Positions 48,419-58,500 of a stretch of 64,000 bases of DNA are shown here, one piece after another. Position 1 is the first letter of the stretch. Each line of letters opens with the position of its first letter. The notes beneath the pieces were generated by a model, which made no database searches, was not told where the DNA came from, and saw only the letters and a program-made list of their open reading frames with translations. The position numbers and the translations under genes are program-made. The DNA is from Nymphalis io (Eukaryota > Arthropoda > Insecta > Lepidoptera > Nymphalidae): the NCBI RefSeq assembly GCF_905147045.1, contig NC_065910.1, positions 9,300,001 through 9,364,000 of the forward strand, in the 5' to 3' direction.

Positions 48419-48707
48419 CATTAACAGCCTGTGAATGTCCCACTAAAGCCTTCTCTTCTTTTTGAGGAGAAGGTTTGGAGCTTATTACACCATGCTGCTC
48501 CAATGCGGGTTAGTGGAATACATATGTCACAGAATTTCGGTGAAATTCTACACATGCAGAATCAGGATGTTTTCTTACACCGTCAAGCACGAGATGAATT
48601 ATAAATACAAAATTAAGCACATGAAAATTCAGTGGTGCTTGCCCGGGTTTGAACCCATGATCATCGGTTAAGATTTACGTGTTCTTACCACGGGGCCATC
48701 TCGGCTC
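48419..48707 (-). mobile_element. tRNA-derived SINE, family B
   Basis: CATTAACAGCCTGTGAATGT, lacks part of the GCTGGGCTAAGG segment, head CACGGGGCCATCTCGGCT. A head-only fragment follows at 48820-48868 (GATTCACGCGTTCTAGGCCA). Confidence 0.85.
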
Positions 48708-49208
48708 TCGGTTATTCATTATATTCAAAATTAAAATAGGCAACGCATTTTTTTGCAATACAAAAACTTAATATATATATTGGATTAATTATATTTTCTT
48801 GGTTGGTTGGTATTGGTCTTGGTTGAACTCAAGATTCACGCGTTCTAGGCCACTAGGCCATCTCAGCTTAGACTAGACTTTAATATTATATAATTAGTTG
48901 ATATTCATACATAATAAATAGTAATTTAATTGTATTTACTTAACATAACTGCATTATTTATATAATTAGAGTAAATATTGAGTTACTTACCGGTTCACGC
49001 CATTTCTACATTCCAAACCGGTGGTATCTTAAAATTTCATTTCGTATTGCGGAAACTGCGATCCTAAAATGAAGTGAATGAGAATGAAGAATGTTGTAAT
49101 TTTGATAAAAATCATTCCAATTGTTCCAGCGTGATCTAATAATAAACGTTCAAACAAACATACAAACATATTTATTTATATTATTAGTATTAAGATATTG
49201 ATGTTTAC

Positions 49209-49412
49209 TTGGTGGTAGGGCTTTGTGCGAGCCTGCTGGCTATCTCATGAGTGGGTACCTAACCCACTCATGAGATATTCTAACACCAAACATCAATATT
49301 TAGTATTATTGTCTTACTGTTTGAAGGGTGAGTGAGCCAAAATAACTGCAGGAACAAAGGACATACCAACAAGTGGATAATTTTTCCGTGTACCTACCTA
49401 ATACAATAAAAA
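49209..49412 (+). mobile_element. Family A copy with a local hairpin
   Basis: TTGGTGGTAGGGCTTTGTGC head, then a 16-bp perfect inverted repeat at 49241-49277 in place of the usual CGTCTGGGTAGGTACC, then the family middle to GGACATACC. Confidence 0.8.
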
Positions 49413-50104
49413 AAGCTACAACTTAAAGTAATATAACAATCTTTTCTATAACAGAGTGTTGACAGTTTTCAAGATGTAAATGGATGGCGTCCAGATGCGC
49501 ATCGGAAACTTCATCGCGCAACTTACGTACTTCCTCATACTGAAACGAAAATGTTATTGGAATTTCAAACGAAAGCCATTACTGACATTATAAAATAAAT
49601 AAAATAATATGGCCGTCTCGTCTCGTTCGGCTGGTGTGAAATATCGAATTTATAGTTGAAAACGTATAATGCATTAAAATAAATGAAAACGAATGTAGAT
49701 ATAAGGTAGAATAAAAAATGGTGTGAATGCCATGGTACTTACGAAAATTGATGAGTAAATATGTTAAACATGTAAACCGTGCACCATTCTCACGCACACA
49801 TTAACGAACTTACAATAATAAATCTGACGCTGACGTCATCTGACGTTCGAAATCTTACGCTTAGTTGTCTGACGCTCGAAGTCTCAAGTCCCTAGCGTGT
49901 ATCACATCAATAGACACACACACACACATACACACACACACACACATATATATATATTTCTTTGCCGCTATTGCTTACGAGTCGTTCCATGGCACACCAT
50001 GTTTCAAATCAAGATAAAATTTAATTATTTCAGTCCTTGAGCCCTTTTGGTGCTGGCCTAATCTAATAAAACATTAGTATTGCTATTCTTTAAGAACTTT
50101 TTCG
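49413..50104. other. No gene seen; short (CA)n and (TA)n
   Basis: A (CA)n tract with TA steps lies at about 49915-49955. The rest is unassigned. Confidence 0.35.
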
Positions 50105-50117
50105 TATCTCACTCTTG

Positions 50118-50190
50118 AAATGTTGTCAACCGACTCATGATTTAATATTTTAATGCGTGTTTTCTAGAAATATTATAATTATTATGGTCG
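50118..50190 (+). repeat. Family F fragment
   Basis: TGTTGTCAACCGACTCATGA, TTTTAATGCGTGTTTTCTAG and AAATATTATAATTATTATGG. Confidence 0.45.
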
Positions 50191-50454
50191 ACAATTAACG
50201 GATGTTGTTTTATATGACATATGTCTTATTGCGTTATATTGTTGCTATTATTAATGTCGTATTTACCATTTTAGCATAAATAATTTTTTTTAATGATTCA
50301 GCAAATATAAAAATGTTTTATATATTATAGTTTTATATATAATAATTTAATTAACAGAAACGAACAGCAATTAATTTATTGCTGGCTTTCCTCGGATCTA
50401 CATTCCGAAATAGCTTTACATTAATTTTTTTTAAACCTATGAAATAATATACAC

Positions 50455-50590
50455 TCGGTGGTAGGGCTTTGTGAAAACGGTTGAAGGGTGAGTGTGGCAG
50501 CTTAACCAAGGTTGGTAACGCATTGGCGATGTAAGTGTGAATATTTCTTTCAAAGCCAATTTCTATGAGCGTTGGTGACCGCTTACCATT
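50455..50590 (+). mobile_element. Family A with large internal deletion
   Basis: TCGGTGGTAGGGCTTTGTG jumps to GGTTGAAGGGTGAGTGTGGC and on to GTTGGTGACCGCTTACC. Confidence 0.75.
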
Positions 50591-51029
50591 TGCAACAAAC
50601 AAAAGAGTAGAAGTACATAGTTTGATATTGATTTTATTATTTAAATGAAACTAATTATAATAAACAGTTATTAATAATTAATATACTTAATAATTATATT
50701 ACTGTATCATTATCCTATATATAATAATGAATACATAAGTTATTTTATTTACATACACAAGTCACGTATGTAACTAAACATGATTTGATAAGGAAGGGAA
50801 GAATAAATTAAAAAATATGTATGTTACCCGCAAAACAATGTTATCAAAGCTATTTATAATTATATACATACAATAAAGGTCGAATTAAAACCGGTCGTCT
50901 GTCGATTATAGCCTCGAATAGCACGGTATAGCTCAACTCCAATTTCTGTAGCTTTAAGTATCTTATATATTTTCTCATATAAATGAGAAGAAATTAATTA
51001 CATTTAGTTAATATACTCGAGTATTTTCT
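50591..51029. other. No gene seen; AT-rich
   Basis: No domain or repeat recognised. Confidence 0.3.
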
Positions 51030-51400
51030 AGTTTTCGCCCACCGCTTCAGTCGCGTTTACAGACCAGGATCTGCCTCTCCACGCTCCTCGCGGGTCACGC
51101 CTCCAATGTATGCTGAGCGGTGTCCCGGTCCGCGCCACAGTGGTGGCATATCGTCGTGGCTCTGTGTCCGATCTTACACAAGTATTCTCCAACCGTGACC
51201 GGTCATTACCTGCGTAAGTTGGAGGCTGTCTTATTCAGGCTTCGAATGCTGGTATGATCGCTCCGACGACGCGTTAGCGAGCGTTCATTTTCTCGCAGAG
51301 ACGGTCGCGCCACGTCACTAGAGCCCTCCGTCATTTGTGGCCACTTGACCAACGCGGCAATCAGTAAATTAGTCATTATTTTATGTGCTTGATGTGGTCT
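51030..51400 (-). mobile_element. R1-like LINE C-terminal remnant
   Basis: On minus, one frame reads KIGHRATTICHHCGADRDTA then QHTLEA and a stop, like the CCHC-type cysteine motif near the C-terminus of R1-clade reverse transcriptases. Another frame upstream reads LTQVMTGHG. At least one frame break lies between. GC-richer than its surroundings. Confidence 0.55.
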
Positions 51401-51547
51401 CCTACAGCACACATATTTTAAAACACTATTCCACGATGGAATGTACTCGTAAGTGTGTATCCTTTGTTGGAGATCCTTAATTAATAAATAAAAAAATAAA
51501 TTGAATGGAAAACAAGTCGTTAAATTTTATTTATTTTTATTATTTCA

Positions 51548-51655
51548 ATAGATAGGCAGACTGGCAAATGGGCCACCTGATGGTTAGCAGTCACCAATGC
51601 CAATAGAAATTGGCAGTGTAAGAAATGTTGACCATACATTATACCGCCAATGCGG
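51548..51655 (-). repeat. Family A 3' fragment
   Basis: GCAAATGGGCCACCTGATGG, AAATTGGCAGTGTAAGAAAT and GCCAATGCGG. Confidence 0.65.
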
Positions 51656-52218
51656 TATGTTAAATACCTTGTGCTTTACTATTCTTGATAGAATCTACAT
51701 TACGGACCGATAATACGATTCACAAATGTTTGTACATTTTAATTTTCATTCTTTGCTTACCCAGAGCGTGATTTGACACTATGATTCCCATGCTATATTT
51801 GCTCTGATCAGTGGACAGTTAACCTAATGATCATTGGAATTACCAGTTTTAATATAAACAATCGATTTACAAAGTCACAATGACAGTTATTTAAAGTAAA
51901 TCATCGCATCTTAAAAGTTTATTTAAAAAGAGCTTTTGTATAAAAATTGTTAATTATTTTTTGAAATTTTTGGTGTAATTGGGTAAGTTTTTAAACAAGT
52001 ATTTCTAGGTATTTTTTAATATAAAAAACCCTTTCTTATATGTAAAGTGATTGAAAGAAAAAAGTTAAAAAACGCCGCCGTCAAAATTGACCTTTAAAAT
52101 TTAACTCTCATTGCGCCTAAAATAGTTTTATTTGAAGTTTGCTGTTTTATAAAAAAAATGCTTTTGTGGATGTTGGTTTTTTGTTTAATATTATGTTTTG
52201 TGAATCTCTGATAGGACA
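51656..52218 (+). other. Upstream region of the gd-like gene
   Basis: Probably holds the promoter and 5' untranslated region, but no TATA box or initiator stands out from the AT-rich background. No repeat recognised in it. Confidence 0.35.
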
Positions 52219-52506
52219 ATGAAATCCCCAGCCCTATACGTGATAATGAAGCAAGCAATATTGATTCTTCTGTTCTATACAATAAGGGTTAAAAGTGAGA
52301 CACCTCATTGGGCGCCTATAGGTAATCCCATGATAACCAACTTTCCTTGCGAGCAGACAAGAGATATAGTCACGTGGTACGATCCAAGTCTACCACCTAG
52401 GGAGAAAAATAGATACTACGTCTATATTCGTAAAGTTTTTCCAGAGAACAGCACATTGAGACTATTATTCGATAGAGACGTTACAATAACGTTTAACGTT
52501 AGAACG
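52219..52506 (+). CDS. gd: gd-like exon 1: signal peptide and start of N-terminal domain
   Basis: Codes residues 1-96. ATG at 52219 has A at -3. A second in-frame ATG at 52246 (residue 10) also has A at -3 and would give a tighter signal peptide (MKQAILILLFYTIRVKS), so either start is possible. Cys44 begins the N-terminal domain. A possible N-glycosylation site (NST) lies at 77-79. Ends in phase 0 at donor GTGAGT. No upstream non-coding exon could be recognised. Confidence 0.8.
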
Positions 52507-55500
52507 GTGAGTTATATTATTTTATTCGTAATCGAAAGGAGTCCCTATCACCAAGTGACTTGCAAAATGGCTTTTGCAAGTCACTTAGTGGTAGGGACCC
52601 CATCTGGGTAGGTATCATTTGATTATAAGAGTAAAATTTGGTTAGTTAGTTAAACAGGTTTCTCTAGGCAATCGTGCTACATCTTAGACCGTGTCGATCC
52701 TTAACACCAGGCAAGTTAACGGTCAAACGCTGGCCTATTAATTGTAAAAAAAAAGTAAGTCGAAAATGGCCGGAAATCGTCACCATAACGTCATCACTCT
52801 TAATAGTAAATAGTGAACAATGTGCCACCAATCTTAGAAACTAGGATGTAATATCTACGTAGGTACCTACGTAGGTACCTAATCAGACGGGCTTCTACTA
52901 AGCAAGCACGTAAAGCCGTTGGTCCTGCGCCTGAACTCTTTCTAGCCGGGTTGGATTGCCTTCCAATCGGATTATGAAAGTTAGGGAATAGAGAGTGCAC
53001 CTGTGTTTGCGCTTGTGCACTATATGTCCTACGCAGGCTAATCTTTCTTAAGATTGGCCGCCGTGGCCGAAATCGGTCTGGAGAACCAAGTAAAAGTATA
53101 GAATAGTAGAGATCAGTAAGTAGGCATATTCTAAACAAACGCGCTTTATCTCAGAACTCATCATAACTTTTCACTAGACATAATTTTCAAGTGTAGACAA
53201 ACCTCTATTGAAGTCGAAAAGACTTGTAATTTGCGCTTGGATCTTCATTCATATTCGAGCTTAGTCAAGTTGCCTAAATTGCAATACGACAACTAATAAT
53301 TATTATTTTTTTATAAACTGTGTTAAATTTAAGGCAAATCATATATTAATATTTCAGGAAGAGAAAACATTTGTAAGGTCTCATTTAGAGAAAGGCTTTA
53401 ACTTTTTATTACTATTCTTCAAAGAGATGCATGGCTTCGGATTTATAGTAAAAGGAGTTGTACCGGGATTTATCCCATATTTCGCAAGTATAACCATGAA
53501 TGATGAAGAACTATGCGACCGACCATTCGTGGTAAAGTATATAACATCTATACTAATATTATAATCCTGATATAGGATCGTAGTTGGTCGAAATACATGA
53601 TTTATAATATTTTTTATTACTATTGAAATAAATGTTTCATCAATGATCAACGTTCCAGAACCTGGATCTCATCGTGCTAAGTTGTTGCAAGTCTTTATAA
53701 TTTACAGGGTTATCTCGGAGGTTACGTAGCTGACACATTAAATAGCGGACCACAAAAGAATTGCGGTGTACCTAAGAAAAAACTTAAAAATGTACTCACC
53801 CGCAGAGGTGTCGTGACGCCAGGCGATTGGCCTTGGCACGCAGCTATATATAGATATGATGAAACCTTATCAAAATACATCTGTGGTGGAACATTGATTT
53901 CTAAAACATTCGTGTTAACAGGTAAGAATATAGTTGTCCAGTGAAATGCTGAAGCTCTGGTCTCCAGATATAGCATCATCATGCACAGTATTCACGTACA
54001 AAAACGGCCGTCATAAGTATGAAATGATTGCGAAATAGCGTATAGCTGTTCGGCGTTACGATGTCTAATAACGCTTTCTAGGCTACGCCATCTTGTTTTT
54101 GCCTTATACAAAGTTTTATTATACGACGCTATTTATATATAGCAGCCATTTAAAAAACAGTTCCATTTTATTATATACAACTTTACAGTTATCGCTTACT
54201 ACAACGTGTATCTGAAATTCATTAGTCTTTATTTTAAACCTTTTTAAATTATAGATATTAATAGAGATTGAACATAGTAAATATCAGGTCCTTATATATG
54301 AAATTGGCGTTTTGTACGGAAATAATATAAAGTTTTTTTTTTTTTGTAAAATATATTTAATTAATCAAAGTATGTACCGTTGTTATCTATGCACTTTTTC
54401 CATCTCATAGGTAGTTCATTGATCCCTTTACTAAAAACACCATGTGGGCGAGAATCAATAAATTCTTTGAAGGCGGTTTGGACGGCCGCATCGGAGTTGA
54501 TTTTTTTTCCTTGTAAGAAGTTGTCCGAATTCCGGAAAAAATTGTAATCTATTCAGGCAAAGTCCTCCCCGGACCTTGCTCCAATAGATTACCATTTTTT
54601 ACGTACGGTGGATGTCGCAGACATTCCAATTGTAGCTCATCTAACTTAGTGGTCGTTTGTTGTACAGTGTGTAGTCTTGCGTTGTCGTGAAGCAGCAGTG
54701 GCTTAGAGCGATTGACCAATCTCGGTTATTTAGCAGCTAGTTTTTCCTTCACGGTTTGCAGTTGCTGACAATAAATATCTGCCGTTTGCCAGATTTTAGA
54801 AAGCTGTAGTGAACGACACCGGCGCTAGTCCACCAAACACTCAAAAGTAACTTTTTCTGAGTCAATTTTCGTTTAGGGCAGGATTTGGTTGCGTCTCCAG
54901 GGTTCAGCCATTGCGACGAGCGCTTCCGATTATCATACAGTATCCACTTTTCATCACAAGTAATGATTCGATTTAAAATCCCTTCATTATTATGTCGGTT
55001 GAGCAAAGACACAACGGTCGACGCGTGTTTGCAAGTTCGATTCACTCAATTCATGAGGTACCCATCGTTCAAATTTTTTTACTTTCCCGATTTGCTTCAA
55101 GTGGATTAATACAGCTTTACCACTTACCCTGAAGCCTGCTATCTCTGAAGTGCTTTGTGATGGATCCGCTTCCACAATAGCCTTTAATTCTTCATTTTCC
55201 ACTTTGGTCTCCGGCCGTCCACGGGGTTGGTTCTGAAGGTCGAAATTCCCAGAACGACAAAACGCTAATTTCATATTTAAGGACTTAATATTACAATTTG
55301 GCTTGTACAATTTAATTTAATTTCAATCAGATGAGTACTCCTCGCTAGGTTATAATAAAATCTGTATTAAGGAGTAACAGTCCCGTTTCTTTTTTTGTGT
55401 GTCACAAACCTATTACGTGCTATATTTTTTCTCTTAAAAACTTCCTATAACAATATTAGATTCTATAGTTTAATATCAACAATAATATATTTGTGTTTGT

Positions 55501-58500
55501 TTATTGAGCAGTGTGTGGTCTTACGTTGTCGTGAAGCAGGAGTGGCCTAGAGCGATTGACCAATGTCGGTTATTTAGCAGCTAGTTCTTCCTTATAGCCT
55601 ATTCCAACCAAGAGAATTAAGATAAATAAACAATTTATTTTCCTTATGGATTCGCAAAAAAACGAAGTTGTTATCGGAACTTTGGAAATAAAATAAAAGT
55701 GGATATAGGTAGTTCAACTGAACAATTATGTTTTATTTATCAATATATCAAAGCACATGAAATACAATAAAAGGTTTGTTTATCTTTACCAAGATCGGAA
55801 CATATATACTGCTATACTTTCATTATTAAGTTATTATCGACTTTGCAGTGTCAGAAACAATGTTTCAAGAGATAATTTACAAGGTATTGTCTAGATCGGA
55901 TAGAACACAGAAACAACAGTGTTACAAAAGTCAGTCTAATAATCAAAAGTTTTCAATATACACTACCTGACACTTCTTTTATGAGTATCAAAATGTACCA
56001 ACGGTTCAGAAAAAAATATAACAGGCATATAAAAAAACTTATCAAATAAAAACCAAAATTTATAAATAATTCTTAATTTATTTTTTATAATTGTGACCTA
56101 TAATATTTTCACGAAATCGCAATTGCGTTCATTAAGGTTTTTTTTTCTTTACATTAAAAAATAAATCTTTTGTCAGCCGCACATTGTGCATCATTAAGAG
56201 GGATTCCACTTTCGCCTGAAGTTTTGACCGTGCACCTTGGAAAATTCAATTTGAAGCGTCGAAATATTGGAACACAAAAAAAAGAGGTTAGTTATGTGAA
56301 ATTTTATTTAATTTTAGCAATCTAAAAAAGCTTTATTAAATAATAATAGACAGTCCCGACTTCGTACGGGTAAAATTCATCTCTCTCATTTCCCTCGAAA
56401 TTAATCATCATAGAAGTCAGTATCACAATCGTCATGATCATACTTGGTGGTAGGGCTTTATGTAAGCTCGTCTGTGTAAGTACCATCCTCTCATCACTTA
56501 TTCTACTGCTGAGTATTGCTACTAGGTTTTGTTGACTACCGGTTTGAAGGGTACAGGCGAGAATATAACTGTTTTTTTCCCAGGGTCAGTGGCATATGAA
56601 TATCGTCCAGGACCAATGTATATAAGCGATGGTTACCACATCCCATCAAATGGTCCGAGCGCCACTCCAACTACCTATGTTAAAAATATCATCATCGTTA
56701 TTTATTTTGGGGGGTAATCCTTTATTAATGAAAGACTAGACCAGACGTATTCCTTAGTGTCTATTAATTTCTTCAACTTATAAAGTGGAATTATATTTCG
56801 TTTATTTTCAGGTTAAAAAAATTATCATTCATGAAATGTTCGATTACAATCACTTATATAGTGACATAGCATTACTCACACTGAGCTCTGAAGCGAAATT
56901 CACAAGTTACGTGCAACCTGCCTGCCTTTGGTACAGTAAAGCTGAGGAAAAACTGCCAGACAATACAATTATTGGAACTGTGAGTCTTCTGTTGTTTTCA
57001 TGATGATAACATCTAGTTTTGGTTATTAATAAAAAAATATATTATTTAAAAAAATGAAATGAACTTCATTTCATGTGACAATCCACCCTGTGACGTCACT
57101 TACGGACGGTAATATCAGGACTTGAAATTCCTTTATTTCAATTATATTGAAATAAAACAATAAATTTCAGGAGAGTTTATCATAGTGAGTACCAATTCTA
57201 GCAAAATTATCACTTTTTCCTGTCCAATAAGCATCATAATATAAGTTATATAAGCATAAGTTATAGCAGTAAGCAGTAACAGCCTGGCCTTTAGCTGCTG
57301 GGCTAAGGCCTCCTCTCCTTTTTTGAGGAGAAGGTTTTGGGGCTTATTCCACCACGCTGCTCCAATGCGGGTTGGTGAAATACACATAATACATACACAC
57401 AGGTTTCCTCACGATGTTTTCCTTCACCATCAAGCACGAAATGAATTATAATCACAAATAAAACACATGAAAATTCAGCGGTGCTTCCCCGGGTTTGAAC
57501 CCACGATCATCAGTTAAGATTCACTTACCATCCATCCAATTATATCATTCTGGTTGGGCCATCTCGTCAACAAGAAACAATCAGCTGTTCGTATAATATT
57601 GACATTGAAAGTCATGTGACAGTAAGGTACTATTTGATTATTTGTTGACGATCTTAACACGGCGATAAAAAAAAAACATGTCACATGCAAGTTATAATCC
57701 ACAAGCCTTACCCGATGCAAAACTTAAATAATTATCAATTTCTCATGAAGTTATAGATAGAATTTAAAAAAATCCCTGATTTATTAGTCTTGATCCTTAA
57801 TCTTCTTAAGTTAATTGTATTTAGTACAAGCGCATCGCCGGCAACTCCGCCTGGGTCATAGTCGAAAATCCAGTTAAACGGGATCAAAATATGTTTATTA
57901 TATCATGTCGTATTATAATAATAATAATATCCTGGGACATTATTCACACACGACTATCTGATCCCAAACTGAGCAGAGCTTGTACTATGAAAACCAGACA
58001 ACTGATATACTACATATACTACTTTTCTTTTGTAAATACATACTTATATAGATAATTACACCCAGACTCAGGAGAAACAGACATGTTCATGCACACAAAT
58101 GTCTGTCCTGGGTGGGAATCGATCCCACGATCTTCGACGTGAAAGGCAAGTATCTACCAACCACGTCAACCGGCTCAAATATTAGAAAATTAAGTTTTCA
58201 ATGACAATTAACAAAGAACTGGCTAAGAGACTCTAGCATATCAATATAAAAAATATAGCATATTAATATGTATTTACAAAAGAAATGTAGTATATCAGTT
58301 GTTTGGTTTCTATAACACAAGCACTGCTTAATTTAGGTAGATGGCCGTGTGTGAATAATGTCCCAGGATATTAATATAGGATATTATTATAATGTGTAAG
58401 ATTTTATGGGTGAGCCAAGTGGACCAGTGAATAGAACATATAATATACATTTAAAGGCTGTCATTTTTTCTATATTTTTTTAAATTGTTTCCAGGTTGTT

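Noticed and set aside
52800..53138. 112-codon minus-strand frame in intron 1
   Set aside because: It is the antisense reading of a family C SINE.
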